64,000 nt of DNA from CAZAPG01 sp964486935 (lineage in GTDB: Bacteria > Chloroflexota > Anaerolineae > 4572-78 > J111). Each line of letters opens with the position of its first letter. The first letter of the stretch is position 1. The stretch is taken from NCBI GenBank assembly GCA_964486935.1, contig CAZAPG010000023.1, positions 1-64,000 of the forward strand. The letters are read 5' to 3'. Both the position numbers and the translations under genes were made by a program. Positions 51,937 through 61,037 of this stretch are shown in pieces. The notes beneath the pieces were generated by a model. It searched no databases. It was not told the origin of the DNA and worked only from the letters and a program-made list of their open reading frames with translations.

Positions 51937-53352
51937 ATGTTAGAGATGACTCTATCTACCTTCAAACCATTATCTCGCCGCCAGCCGGCATTACAAAACC
52001 AACCCACCACCCTGGTTAGCTACACCGTCCCCTGGGCCGGCGCGTCGCTCATTAATTTTGTGCGACACGTCGCCAACAGCCCCCGCTTTTTTTGGGAAAG
52101 CGACCAGCTTCCGTTGAGCTTTGCCGGTTGCGGCATCGCCGCCCGTCTCACCGCCGCCGGGGCTAAACGCTTCCAAACCATCCGGCAAGAAGCCGAACGC
52201 CTGTTTGAAAACATTATTTTGCTCAACCCCAACACCCCCACCGAGGCCGGCCCGCGCCTGTTTGGCGGCTTTGCTTTTGGGGCCAACCACCGCTCCCGGG
52301 GCTTCTGGTCGGCCTTTCCGGCGGCCTGCTTTATTTTGCCTCGTTACCAATTAGCAAATCTGCACGGGCAAAGCTGGCTAACGGTTAATCATTTGCTCAA
52401 CCCCCAAGACGACCCGTTGAGCCTGCAACGGCTGCTTGATGATGAGATTGAAGCCTTGCGCTCCGCCGTGCGGCAGGTCAACCAGGAGCAACCCGTTGCC
52501 CCCAATCCGGTGGTCAACATCAACGAGCTGACCCAGGCGCAAACCTGGCAGCGGCTCATCACCGAAACCACGGCCCGCATCCGGCGCGGCGAACTGGAAA
52601 AAGTGGTGCTGGCCCGCGCTCGCCAAATGAGCTTGCAGCGGCCAGTTGACCCGGCCCACGCTTTGCAGCAACTCAAACAGGCCTACCCCAATTGCTACCG
52701 CTTTTTATTTGAACCCATCCCCGGCCACGCCTTTTTTGGGGCCACCCCAGAATTGCTGGCCCAGGTCAGCGGCAACTCGCTGCGCACCGTGGCCCTGGCC
52801 GGCTCCATCCGGCGGGGCGAGTCGCCCGCAGAAGATGACGCGCTGGGCCAAAAACTGCTTTCGACCCCCAAAGAGCGCCACGAGCACGCCCTGGTGGTCG
52901 AAGCCATCGAAGAGAATTTGCGCCCGCTGGTCAGCCGCCTGCGCATCGAGCCGCAGCCCGGCCTGTGCAAACTCAGCAACATTCAGCACATTCAAACCCC
53001 CATCGAAGGCACGCTGACCGGCCATCACAATTTGCTCTCGGTTGTTGAAGCGCTGCACCCCACCCCGGCCCTGGGCGGGCGCCCCCGCCGCACCGCGCTT
53101 GACATCATCAACCAGTCAGAACCGATTGAGCGCGGCTGGTACGGCTCGCCCATCGGCTGGCTAGACCACCAACACAACGGCGCCTTTGCCGTCGCCATTC
53201 GTTCGGCGGTAAGCGTAGGCCGCGAGAGTATGCTCTTTGCCGGGGCCGGCATTGTGGCCGACTCTGAGCCGGAACGGGAGTGGCGCGAAACACAGCTAAA
53301 ATTCAGGCCGCTGATGGACGCGCTCGGCGCGGTAGAAACAGAGTCAAAATGA
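51937..53352 (+). CDS. menF: isochorismate synthase MenF
   Basis: 471 residues of the chorismate-binding family. The N-terminal part is variable. The conserved C-terminal half has RIRRGELEKVVLARARQMSLQRP near residue 205, FFGATPELLAQVSGNSLRTVALAGSI near 268, LGQKLLSTPKERHEHALVVEAI near 305 and HPTPALGGRPRRTALDII near 370. This is a magnesium-dependent isomerase of chorismate to isochorismate, the first step of menaquinone synthesis. Anthranilate and salicylate synthases share the fold, but the menD overlap (ATGA) fixes the identity. AAAGGA precedes ATG 51937. Confidence 0.94.
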   Translation: MLEMTLSTFKPLSRRQPALQNQPTTLVSYTVPWAGASLINFVRHVANSPRFFWESDQLPLSFAGCGIAARLTAAGAKRFQTIRQEAERLFENIILLNPNTPTEAGPRLFGGFAFGANHRSRGFWSAFPAACFILPRYQLANLHGQSWLTVNHLLNPQDDPLSLQRLLDDEIEALRSAVRQVNQEQPVAPNPVVNINELTQAQTWQRLITETTARIRRGELEKVVLARARQMSLQRPVDPAHALQQLKQAYPNCYRFLFEPIPGHAFFGATPELLAQVSGNSLRTVALAGSIRRGESPAEDDALGQKLLSTPKERHEHALVVEAIEENLRPLVSRLRIEPQPGLCKLSNIQHIQTPIEGTLTGHHNLLSVVEALHPTPALGGRPRRTALDIINQSEPIERGWYGSPIGWLDHQHNGAFAVAIRSAVSVGRESMLFAGAGIVADSEPEREWRETQLKFRPLMDALGAVETESK

Positions 53353-55142
53353 ACGCCCCCAATCGCAACCTCCTGTGGGCCAACATTTTTGTTGACGAGC
53401 TGGCCCGCGCCGGCGTGCGAGCGGCCTGCATTGCGCCCGGCTCGCGCTCTACGCCCTTAACGCTGGCCTTTGCCGGGCATCCCGGTATCAAGGTTTATTC
53501 ATTGCTGGATGAGCGCAGCGCGGCTTTTTTTGCGCTGGGGCTGGCCCTGGCCGGCGGCGCGCCCGTGGCCCTGGTTTGCACTTCTGGCACGGCCACGGCC
53601 AACTTTTACCCGGCCATCATCGAGGCCAACCAGTCGCACCTGCCGCTGCTGGTGCTCACCACCGACCGCCCCCACGAACTGCGCGATAGCGGCGCAAACC
53701 AAACCATCGACCAGCTAAAAATGTACGGCGACCAGGTGCGCTGGTTTGTGGATGTCGCCCCGCCTCAGGCCAACCCGCCCGCCGCCACGCTGCGCTATTT
53801 GCGGGCGCTGGCCGGCCGCGCCGTGGCCGTGGCCCAGGGGTCAACCCCCGGCCCGGTTCACCTGAACTTTCCCTTCCGCAAGCCGCTGGAACCCACCCCC
53901 GTGCCCGGCGACGTGCCGGAGCAACCGGCAGACACGCTGTCTTATGGCGGTCGGCCCGATGGCGCGCCCTTTACCCGCATCAGCCGGGGCCGCCTGACCC
54001 CCACGCCGGAGCAGCTTGACATGCTGGCGGTAGCCATTCAAACCGCGCCGCGAGGCCTGATTGTGTGCGGGCCACGCTGCCCCGGCGGAGAGTTTCCGGC
54101 GGCGGTAACGGCGCTGGCCCAGGTCTCTGGCTACCCCATTCTGGCCGACGCGCTCTCCGGCGCGCGCTTTGGGCCGCACCTGGCCACCACCAAGGCGCTC
54201 ATTCTGGGCGGCTACGAAACCTTTTTGCGGCCCGAATTTACGGCCCGCCGGCAGCCGCCCGACCTGATTTTGCATTTTGGCGTGACCCCAACCTCCAAGG
54301 CGCTGGGCGACTATCTGGCCGCGCTGCCGCCCCACACGCGCCGCATCGCCATCAACGGCAGCAGCGCCTGGCACGATGACGCCTACACCATCAGCGATTT
54401 ATTGTGGGCCGACCCTGAACTTATCTGCCAACTGCTAACCGACCGGCTCAACCGCCTCGAATTGGCTCCCCGCGACGAGTCGTGGCAATCAACCCTCCGG
54501 CAGGCCGAGGCTCAAACCTGGCAGACCATTGACCATCTTAGCCGGGAAACCCATTTTGAAGGCGCGCTGCTGGCCGATGTGCTGGAGTTGCTGCCCAACC
54601 CGGCGCTGTTGTATGTCGCCAGCAGCCTGCCGGTGCGCCATCTGGACCAGTTTGGGCGGCCCAATTCGGCCAACCTGCGCGTCTTTGCCAATCGCGGGGC
54701 CAGCGGCATCGACGGCACTATCTCCAGCGCGTTGGGCGCGGCAGCCGCCACCAATTTGCCGCTGGTACTCGTGACCGGCGATTTGGCCTTTTATCACGAT
54801 TTGAACGGCCTGCTGGCCCTGCAACGGTGCGGGGTTAAAGCCACCATTGTGCTCATTAACAACAACGGCGGCGGCATCTTTCATCGGCTGCCTATTGCCA
54901 ACTTCGAGCCGCCCTTTACCGATTTGTTTGTGACTCCCCACGGATTGAATTTTGAACCGGCGGCGCGCATGTTTGGCGCGGCCTATCTGCCGGCCCAGAC
55001 GCGGCCTGAATTTAGGGATGCCTTGAAAACCGCCCTCAACAGCGACACGTCGCACGTCATCGAAGCGCAAACCGACTCGCTGCTGCATGAAAGGGTGCGG
55101 CGAGAGATTGTCAGCGCGGTGGCAAAGCATCTGGGGACGTGA
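53349..55142 (+). CDS. menD: 2-succinyl-5-enolpyruvyl-6-hydroxy-3-cyclohexene-1-carboxylate synthase MenD
   Basis: 597 residues, a thiamine-diphosphate enzyme. The N-terminal domain has NLLWANIFVDELARAGVRAACIAPGSRSTPLTLAF and VALVCTSGTATANFYPAIIEANQSHLPLLVLTTDRPHELRDSGANQTIDQ. The C-terminal thiamine-diphosphate motif is LVTGDLAFYHDLNGLLALQRCGVKATIVLINNNGGGIFHRLP near residue 470. It condenses isochorismate with 2-oxoglutarate. The ATG overlaps the menF stop. A longer frame from 53280 is inside menF and not used. Confidence 0.96.
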   Translation: MNAPNRNLLWANIFVDELARAGVRAACIAPGSRSTPLTLAFAGHPGIKVYSLLDERSAAFFALGLALAGGAPVALVCTSGTATANFYPAIIEANQSHLPLLVLTTDRPHELRDSGANQTIDQLKMYGDQVRWFVDVAPPQANPPAATLRYLRALAGRAVAVAQGSTPGPVHLNFPFRKPLEPTPVPGDVPEQPADTLSYGGRPDGAPFTRISRGRLTPTPEQLDMLAVAIQTAPRGLIVCGPRCPGGEFPAAVTALAQVSGYPILADALSGARFGPHLATTKALILGGYETFLRPEFTARRQPPDLILHFGVTPTSKALGDYLAALPPHTRRIAINGSSAWHDDAYTISDLLWADPELICQLLTDRLNRLELAPRDESWQSTLRQAEAQTWQTIDHLSRETHFEGALLADVLELLPNPALLYVASSLPVRHLDQFGRPNSANLRVFANRGASGIDGTISSALGAAAATNLPLVLVTGDLAFYHDLNGLLALQRCGVKATIVLINNNGGGIFHRLPIANFEPPFTDLFVTPHGLNFEPAARMFGAAYLPAQTRPEFRDALKTALNSDTSHVIEAQTDSLLHERVRREIVSAVAKHLGT

Positions 55143-55150
55143 AAGGGAGA

Positions 55151-55188
55151 CGTATTGCGTGTTCCGCGAGTGGTTTTTGCGCAATACG
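55151..55188. repeat. 9-bp inverted repeat between menD and menB
   Basis: CGTATTGCG (55151-55159) and CGCAATACG (55180-55188) are perfect complements around a 20-nt loop in the 86-bp gap. It has no T-run, so it may be an mRNA-stability hairpin or a repeat remnant rather than a terminator. Confidence 0.55.
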
Positions 55189-55228
55189 CACTCTGTAATC
55201 AAGTCAAAAAAGAGAGAGGAGCATTACC

Positions 55229-56059
55229 ATGACCAACTGGCAAGAAGTCAAACAATACCAAGACATTACCTACCACAAAGCCGACCGGATGGCCCGGATT
55301 GCCTTTAACCGGCCAGAGGTGCGCAACGCCTTTCGGCCTAAAACGGTTGATGAGCTAATTGACGCCTTTAACCACGCCTGGATGGACCCCGACGTGGGCG
55401 TAATTTTGTTTACCGGCAACGGCCCGGCCAAAGATGGCAAATACGCCTTCTGCTCCGGCGGCGACCAGCGCGTGCGCGGCGATGCCGGCTATGTGGATGA
55501 GCAGGGCATGGCCCGGCTAAACGTGTTGCAATTGCAGCGCATCATCCGCTCGATGCCCAAGCCGGTGATTGCCCTGGTGGCCGGCTACGCCATTGGCGGG
55601 GGGCACGTGCTGCACGTCATTTGCGATTTGACCATTGCCGCCGACAACGCCATTTTTGGGCAGACCGGCCCAAAAGTGGGCAGCTTCGACGGCGGCCTCG
55701 GCTCCAGCTACCTGGCCCGCATTGTCGGTCAAAAGAAAGCGCGGGAAATCTGGTATCTGTGCCGCCAGTACAGCGCCGAAGAGGCCGAAAAAATGGGGCT
55801 GGTCAATACCGTAGTGCCGGTGGAAGAACTGGAGGCCGAAGGCGTCAAATGGGCGCAGGAAATTTTGCAGCACAGCCCCATTGCCATTCGCTGCCTGAAG
55901 GCCGGCTTCAACGCCGACTGCGACGGCCAGATTGGCCTGCAGGAGCTGGCCGGACACGCCACCATGCTCTTTTACATGTCAGAAGAAGGGCAGGAAGGGC
56001 GCAACGCCTTTTTAGAGAAGCGCAAGCCGCGCTACAACGAATACCCCTGGCGGCCATAA
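55229..56059 (+). CDS. menB: 1,4-dihydroxy-2-naphthoyl-CoA synthase MenB
   Basis: 276 residues of the crotonase superfamily. The oxyanion-hole motifs are YAFCSGGDQRVRGDAGYVDEQG (near residue 72) and VIALVAGYAIGGGHVLHVICDLTIAA (near 112). The MenB-specific tail lies around AGHATMLFYMSEEGQEGRNAFLEKRKP. It closes the second ring of the naphthoquinone from o-succinylbenzoyl-CoA. The active-site segment DLTIAADNAIFGQTGPKVGSFDGG matches MenB rather than other enoyl-CoA hydratases. AGAGGAG precedes the ATG. Confidence 0.96.
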   Translation: MTNWQEVKQYQDITYHKADRMARIAFNRPEVRNAFRPKTVDELIDAFNHAWMDPDVGVILFTGNGPAKDGKYAFCSGGDQRVRGDAGYVDEQGMARLNVLQLQRIIRSMPKPVIALVAGYAIGGGHVLHVICDLTIAADNAIFGQTGPKVGSFDGGLGSSYLARIVGQKKAREIWYLCRQYSAEEAEKMGLVNTVVPVEELEAEGVKWAQEILQHSPIAIRCLKAGFNADCDGQIGLQELAGHATMLFYMSEEGQEGRNAFLEKRKPRYNEYPWRP

Positions 56060-56060
56060 C

Positions 56061-56094
56061 AATTTACGATTTTAGATTTTGGATTTACGATTGA
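56061..56094. repeat. A/T-rich mini-repeat between menB and menE
   Basis: Repeated ATTTACGATTTTAGATTTTGG-type units fill the gap between the two genes and end just before the menE ATG at 56096. The class resembles the one inside the kinase-LuxR gene (39106-39136). Confidence 0.6.
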
Positions 56095-56095
56095 C

Positions 56096-57553
56096 ATGCT
56101 CGACTGGCTGGCTCACCGGGCGGCGATATCGCCGCAAAAAATAGCCCTGATTTTTGGGGAGCGGGCGTGGACATACCGCGAACTGAACGAGTTGACCGCC
56201 GGGCTGGCGGCTCAACTGGTCGCCGCCGGCGTGGAAGCCGGGCAGCGCGTGGCCACGCTCATGCCCAACCGGGCCGAGTATGTCGGCCTGATTCACGCGC
56301 TGGCCCGGCTGGGCGCGGTGCTGGTTCCCCTCAACACCCGCCTGACCGCCGGGGAACTGCGCTGGCAGGTTGAGCAGGCCGATTGCCGCCTGGTGGTCTG
56401 CACGGCTGAGACAGAAACACAGGCAGCCAAATTAAACCTGCCAACCTGCAATCTGCAACCTGCAACCCGCTTAACCGCCAACCCGCAGCCATTTCAACAG
56501 GGTCGCCCGCTGGATTTATCCGCCACGCAGGGCATTGTCTTCACCTCCGGCACAACGGGTCGCCCCAAAGGGGCAATGTTGACTTTTGCCAACCACTTCT
56601 ACAGCGCCACGGCCTCGGCCTACCGGCTGGGCACAGCGCCGGAGGACCGCTGGCTGGCCTGTATGCCGCTGTATCACGTGGGCGGTATTGCCATTATTTT
56701 GCGCTGCTGCCTGTACGGAACAACGGTGGTGTTGCAACCGGGGTTTGACCCGGCGGCGGTGGCTCAGGCGCTCGACACGCAGGAAGTCACGCTGGTATCG
56801 CTGGTACCGACTATGCTGCACCGGCTGTTGGAGAGTCACCCGGCCAGTCTGGCCAATCCACAACTGCGCTGCATTTTGCTGGGCGGCGCGGCGGCTCCGG
56901 CCCCGCTACTGGAGCAATCGCTGACCCTAAGTTTGCCGCTGGCGACCACCTACGGTCTCACCGAGGCGGCCTCGCAGGTGGCTACTGCTTCCCCCGGAGA
57001 AGTCCGGCTCAAACCGGGCAGCGTTGGCAGGCCATTAATGTTTTCCCAGGTGTCGATTTTAGACGACGATGGCCGACAGTTGCCGCCGGGCGAAATTGGC
57101 GAGATTGTGGTCGGCGGGCCAACGGTGATGCAGGGCTATTACCGGCAACCGGAGGCCACGCAGAAAACCCTGCCCAACGGCCAGCTACGCACCGGCGATA
57201 TGGGTTATCTGGATGCCGACGGCGACCTGTGGGTGGTCCAGCGCCGGGCCGACTTGATTGTCAGCGGCGGCGAAAATGTTTACCCGGTAGAGGTAGAGCA
57301 GGTGTTGGCTCAATTTCCCGGCGTAATTGACGCCTGTGTCGTCGGCCTGCCCAACCAAGAGTGGGGCCAGCAGGTGGCGGCGGCGGTGGTGGTCAACGGC
57401 AACAGGGCGATTAGCGAGTCGGCGCTGCTGGCCTTTTGCCGGGAGCGATTGGCCGGGTACAAGCAGCCTCGCTTCATCCGTTTTGTCGACGCGCTGCCCC
57501 GCACAGGTTCGGGCAAAGTGCAGCGGGAGCAGGTTAGAGAGTTGCTAAGTTAA
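56096..57553 (+). CDS. menE: o-succinylbenzoate-CoA ligase MenE
   Basis: 485 residues, an ANL-superfamily adenylate-forming enzyme. The P-loop is IVFTSGTTGRPKGAMLTFANHF (near residue 147), the aromatic-binding/adenylate motif is TTYGLTEAASQVATA near 282, and RTGDMGYLDADGDLWVVQRRADLIVSGGENVYPVEVE lies near 362. The C-terminal Lys is in TGSGKVQREQV. It activates o-succinylbenzoate for MenB. A short repeat (56435-56468) is embedded in frame and codes for a Leu-Pro-Thr-Cys-type linker between two secondary-structure elements. The start follows an A/T-rich repeat that leaves no clear ribosome site. Confidence 0.94.
   Translation: MLDWLAHRAAISPQKIALIFGERAWTYRELNELTAGLAAQLVAAGVEAGQRVATLMPNRAEYVGLIHALARLGAVLVPLNTRLTAGELRWQVEQADCRLVVCTAETETQAAKLNLPTCNLQPATRLTANPQPFQQGRPLDLSATQGIVFTSGTTGRPKGAMLTFANHFYSATASAYRLGTAPEDRWLACMPLYHVGGIAIILRCCLYGTTVVLQPGFDPAAVAQALDTQEVTLVSLVPTMLHRLLESHPASLANPQLRCILLGGAAAPAPLLEQSLTLSLPLATTYGLTEAASQVATASPGEVRLKPGSVGRPLMFSQVSILDDDGRQLPPGEIGEIVVGGPTVMQGYYRQPEATQKTLPNGQLRTGDMGYLDADGDLWVVQRRADLIVSGGENVYPVEVEQVLAQFPGVIDACVVGLPNQEWGQQVAAAVVVNGNRAISESALLAFCRERLAGYKQPRFIRFVDALPRTGSGKVQREQVRELLS
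56435..56468. repeat. AACCTGC-type short tandem repeat inside menE
   Basis: Four imperfect copies of AACCTGCA/AACCTGCC lie in frame within menE. They encode a TCNLQPATRL-type segment between the N-terminal Rossmann-like part and the P-loop. This looks like an inserted mini-repeat tolerated in a surface loop. Confidence 0.55.
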
Positions 57554-57569
57554 GCGTAAGGTCAAGAAC

Positions 57570-58388
57570 ATGTTAGCCCAAACAGAATTTGTCACAGAAG
57601 AAAAAACTCATCCGGTTGAAATTGGGCCGGGAGTGAGCATCGGCGGCCCTGAGGTGGTGCTGATGGCCGGGCCGTGCAGCGTGGAGAGTTATGAGCAAAC
57701 GCGGGCCACAGCCGAAGCAATCTGTAAAGTGGGCGGGCGAGTGTTGCGCGGCGGCGCGTTTAAGCCGCGCACCTCGCCGCACAGCTTTCAGGGGTTGGGG
57801 CCGGAGGGTCTCAAAATTTTGCGCGCCGTGGCCGACGAGTTTGGCCTGCTGATTATTACCGAAGCTTTGGGCGCGGAACACCTACCTCTGGTGGCTCAAT
57901 ACGCCGATATCATTCAGATTGGCAGCCGCAATATGCAACATTTCCCGCTGCTGTGGGCCGCAGGAGAAACCGACAAACCCGTGGTTTTAAAACGCGGCTT
58001 TATGAGCACCGTGCAGGAGTGGCTGCTGGCCGCCGAGCACATTGCCAGCCGTGGCAATCAAAATATTATTTTGTGCGAACGGGGCATCCGCAGCTTTGAC
58101 CCGGCTACCCGCAATGTGCTGGATACCGGGGCCATTGCGCTGGCCAAGCGGTTATCGCCCTACCCCGTTATGGCCGACCCCAGCCACGCCACCGGGCGGG
58201 CCGATCTGGTGCTGCCTGCCGCGCGCGCCGCCGTAGCTGCCGGCGCTGATGGCCTGCTGGTCGAAATTCATCCCAACCCCGCCGCCGCCCTGTCAGATGG
58301 CGAGCAGTCGCTGCCGCTCGCAGCATTGTCACAACTGGTCGATGAAACCCGGCGGGTGGCGCAGGCGTTGGGTCGAAAGCTCGTTTGA
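57570..58388 (+). CDS. 3-deoxy-7-phosphoheptulonate (DAHP) synthase, type I-beta
   Basis: 272 residues. The class markers are LMAGPCSVESYEQTRATAEA (near residue 31), VLRGGAFKPRTSPHSFQGLGPEGLKIL near 60, IQIGSRNMQHFPLL near 115, VVLKRGFMSTVQEWLLAAEHIA near 140 and PVMADPSHATGR near 195. It joins erythrose-4-phosphate and phosphoenolpyruvate, the first step to chorismate, the menF substrate. The AroF/AroG regulatory ACT extension is absent. It sits 16 bp behind menE, so chorismate supply and menaquinone formation seem co-transcribed. Confidence 0.94.
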   Translation: MLAQTEFVTEEKTHPVEIGPGVSIGGPEVVLMAGPCSVESYEQTRATAEAICKVGGRVLRGGAFKPRTSPHSFQGLGPEGLKILRAVADEFGLLIITEALGAEHLPLVAQYADIIQIGSRNMQHFPLLWAAGETDKPVVLKRGFMSTVQEWLLAAEHIASRGNQNIILCERGIRSFDPATRNVLDTGAIALAKRLSPYPVMADPSHATGRADLVLPAARAAVAAGADGLLVEIHPNPAAALSDGEQSLPLAALSQLVDETRRVAQALGRKLV

Positions 58389-58589
58389 CATATCCCGGAT
58401 TCTCCACAATACTATGTGCAAATGTTTTTCTCCCCACAGATGTTACAACGATACTGATTATGATTCCATTCAGAGAAAAGCAATCTGATCCGCCTTCCGG
58501 TTCTCCTGATAAAAGCTGATTAATGTTCGTCATTTTCCATCTTTCTGCCTGGCCGAAGGCGACTCATCCGTGTTAGGGAAGGAATGATT

Positions 58590-59219
58590 ATGACTGACGC
58601 AGTATCGACGTTGATTCCGGTGGCAGCGACCGTGGCTGTGTGCCTGGCGCTGCTCATTATCCTGGCTGCGGCTTATTTTATGGGCCGGCGCCGGCTGCAA
58701 ACTACTCAGGCGACGATTCGGCAGCTGGAAGAAACCTTTGGGCTGGTCAACCACAACCCCAAAGGCATCTATCCCAATCTGCGCGGCCAGGTTGACGGGA
58801 TGGACGTAGCCGTTGATGTGATGTTCCAGGAATACTCAAGATCGTATGGCAGTTCGACCGGCAAACGCCCCTGGACGCGGGTGCGGGCGCAGTTGCCGCA
58901 GCAGCCACAGGTGCAGGTGCGCGCGCGTCACCAAAAGATAGGCGAAACCATAGCATGGCCGGCGCGAGAGACCGGTAATCCGGCCTTTGACCAGAAATAT
59001 GAAATATTTATACCGGAGGATACAGCCATGGACGAAGTTCTGCCACCCCCGGCGCAAGAGGCGCTCATGGCTGCGGACCCGCCGGTACATATCTTGAACA
59101 ACGTTGTCTTGTGGACCAAAGCCAAAACCGGACACAGCCCTGAGTTGCTAAAAAATGCGGTGCGCTCTTGCGCCCGCGTGGCCGCAGCTATGGCTGGCAG
59201 CGCGGAAACAACAAGTTAA
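58590..59219 (+). CDS. membrane-anchored protein of unknown function (A)
   Basis: 209 residues from ATG 58590, with AGGGAAGGA upstream (an ATG two codons earlier is possible). A single hydrophobic segment (about residues 9-31) is followed by a basic stop-transfer (GRRRLQ) and a soluble domain. The soluble part contains alternating beta strands (GQVDGMDVAVDVMFQEYSRSYG) and a C-terminal helix. I do not recognise it. It has the same plan as the proteins encoded at 59235 and 60198 (membrane anchor, then a soluble domain ending in a basic or helical tail), so the three may be distant paralogues. Confidence 0.65.
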   Translation: MTDAVSTLIPVAATVAVCLALLIILAAAYFMGRRRLQTTQATIRQLEETFGLVNHNPKGIYPNLRGQVDGMDVAVDVMFQEYSRSYGSSTGKRPWTRVRAQLPQQPQVQVRARHQKIGETIAWPARETGNPAFDQKYEIFIPEDTAMDEVLPPPAQEALMAADPPVHILNNVVLWTKAKTGHSPELLKNAVRSCARVAAAMAGSAETTS

Positions 59220-59234
59220 AAGAAAGGAGAGGGT

Positions 59235-60191
59235 ATGAATAACAGGCTCCACACCCCCCATCCGCGACTTGCCGGCGTGGAGAGCGTCTACCGGCAAGAG
59301 CTACTACCCTGGCTGGAGCAGCAAGCCGGTAAAACAAGGCGCGCCCGAATCCGCTGGGTGATATTACAGGCACTGGGGTTGACCATTTTAGGCGGGATTA
59401 TCTGGTATTTTTGGCAAGATTTAGATTTTCAAGAATTTGTGATTCTGGGCTTTCTTTATTTAATCTATTTGTGGCTTACCGGCGGGCCAAATATAAAATT
59501 GCACCAGGGCCGCAAGCGCAAAATACTGGAAAAAATCTGCGCCCATCTTGGCCTGAACCTACATGGCAGGTTGGACGGGCCGGCCGGGTTCAATTTTAAG
59601 CAGCCTGGCCTTAATCAAATTGTAGGAGACTACACCCGTTCTGTACAACCCCTGAATTTGAGCGGAGAGCAGGCCGGGCTACCGTTCCAGATAATAGAAT
59701 GTAGCTTAACCTCAGGCCGGGGAGGGAGACCCAACACCTACACCAGAGGCGTATTCAATGGTCGAGTTTTCGCCGTTGATTTTCAAACGCCGCTGACTGA
59801 GCCGATTGTACTGAATCGCCAGGGAGAACTCGTCTACGGTATCCGCCGGGGCCATGAGGAGGCCGGCGTTAAGGATGAAGAGCACTTTTATGTCGGCCCA
59901 CTGATGCTGTGGTCAGGAAATCCGCGCTTCTTGGATGACGCCATTCAGCGCCGCCTGCTCAATCTGGTAGAATACGTCGAACAGGAAGCAAAAGTCGACG
60001 CCATCGCCTGGAATGAGGAACGTATTATCCTGACCACAAAAAAGGGCGGGCGGAGTTTGCTTGATTATGGTGATTGGTGGACCGACCCGACCAACCCCAA
60101 AATAGTTGAAACCATTCGGGCTGATTTTACTTACCTGTTTAACATTGTGGAGCGGCTGGCAGCCCTCAAGCAAATTGCCCGGAAGAGATAA
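59235..60191 (+). CDS. membrane-anchored protein of unknown function (B)
   Basis: 318 residues. Two hydrophobic segments lie near residues 38-56 and 63-80. A soluble region of about 230 residues has strands such as FQIIECSLTSGRGG and VFAVDFQTPLTE, and an acidic end rich in Asp/Glu followed by LAALKQIARKR. GAAAGGAGA precedes the ATG. The order of genes (A, B, C, then the duplicated membrane protein and the radical SAM gene) is tight, suggesting one transcript. No known domain was recognised. A DUF3137-like plan is possible. Confidence 0.65.
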   Translation: MNNRLHTPHPRLAGVESVYRQELLPWLEQQAGKTRRARIRWVILQALGLTILGGIIWYFWQDLDFQEFVILGFLYLIYLWLTGGPNIKLHQGRKRKILEKICAHLGLNLHGRLDGPAGFNFKQPGLNQIVGDYTRSVQPLNLSGEQAGLPFQIIECSLTSGRGGRPNTYTRGVFNGRVFAVDFQTPLTEPIVLNRQGELVYGIRRGHEEAGVKDEEHFYVGPLMLWSGNPRFLDDAIQRRLLNLVEYVEQEAKVDAIAWNEERIILTTKKGGRSLLDYGDWWTDPTNPKIVETIRADFTYLFNIVERLAALKQIARKR

Positions 60192-60197
60192 ATTTTT

Positions 60198-61001
60198 GTG
60201 AATGCCAAAAATGTCGTCATTAGCCTCCTTGTTTTTGTGGTAATTGCCTGTGTCTGTCCGGTTTGCATTGCGGCTGTTCTGTTTGGCCTCGAGAGCCTGG
60301 GGAATGAATCATTGCGCGATACATTTGGCATCCTTTTTCTGGCCGGTCTGTGTAGTGTGGCGGTGGTGCCGGCGCTGGGGGGCGCGTTCTGGCGGCTTCA
60401 GCACACCTTTCGGTCTCGGGTGGCGGGGCGGCGGTTAGCCCAGGCTATGGGTCTGCAACCCCTGAACCAGTCAACCAAACAGCCGGCCATCTGGTACGGA
60501 GGAGAACACCAGGGCCGCCGCTTTGCCATTAAACCGGTCGGCTCAACCTATCGCTATTATGCCCAAGAGCGCAGCCGCATTGGTGTCAGATTTTATCTGC
60601 AAATTATCATGGAGGTCCTGGTTTCCGAACCGATGGGCGCAACCATTTACCGGGGAATCAAAGGGGCTTCGAAAAACCCACAAAATTTTGAAGAGGCATT
60701 TACCCTTGAAAGCGTTGGCCGGTTAGCCGGCACGGCCCAGGCGGCGATGTTTGATTTTGTGCAAAAAGGGTATCCCACCGGCATGAGCGGGCTTTCATTC
60801 CGCTTTAACAAGGGAACCCGAAACCTGAGCCTGCGCGACCGGGCAACCGTGCCTCCAGGAATGTTAGCGCCGGAAATATGGCCCGATGTCTCCGTCATTC
60901 TGGTTCACGACCACCCGGATACCGGCATCTCGCCAGAACAATTGCGCGCGTTTCTGGATGAGATGGCAGCGGTGGCCCGCGCAATTGAAGAGTCGGCCTG
61001 A
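60198..61001 (+). CDS. membrane-anchored protein of unknown function (C)
   Basis: 267 residues with a GTG start only 6 bp after gene B. Two hydrophobic segments lie near residues 7-31 (with several Cys: VIACVCPVCIAAVLFGL) and 43-65, followed by FRSRVAGRRLAQAMGLQPL and a soluble domain. The soluble part has WYGGEHQGRRFAIKPVGSTYRYY, GMSGLSFRFNKGTRNLSLRD and an acidic helical end. Its layout resembles gene A and gene B. Function unknown. Confidence 0.65.
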   Translation: MNAKNVVISLLVFVVIACVCPVCIAAVLFGLESLGNESLRDTFGILFLAGLCSVAVVPALGGAFWRLQHTFRSRVAGRRLAQAMGLQPLNQSTKQPAIWYGGEHQGRRFAIKPVGSTYRYYAQERSRIGVRFYLQIIMEVLVSEPMGATIYRGIKGASKNPQNFEEAFTLESVGRLAGTAQAAMFDFVQKGYPTGMSGLSFRFNKGTRNLSLRDRATVPPGMLAPEIWPDVSVILVHDHPDTGISPEQLRAFLDEMAAVARAIEESA

Positions 61002-61037
61002 CAAACCGGACAGCGTTGCATTTATGGAGCGGATAAA

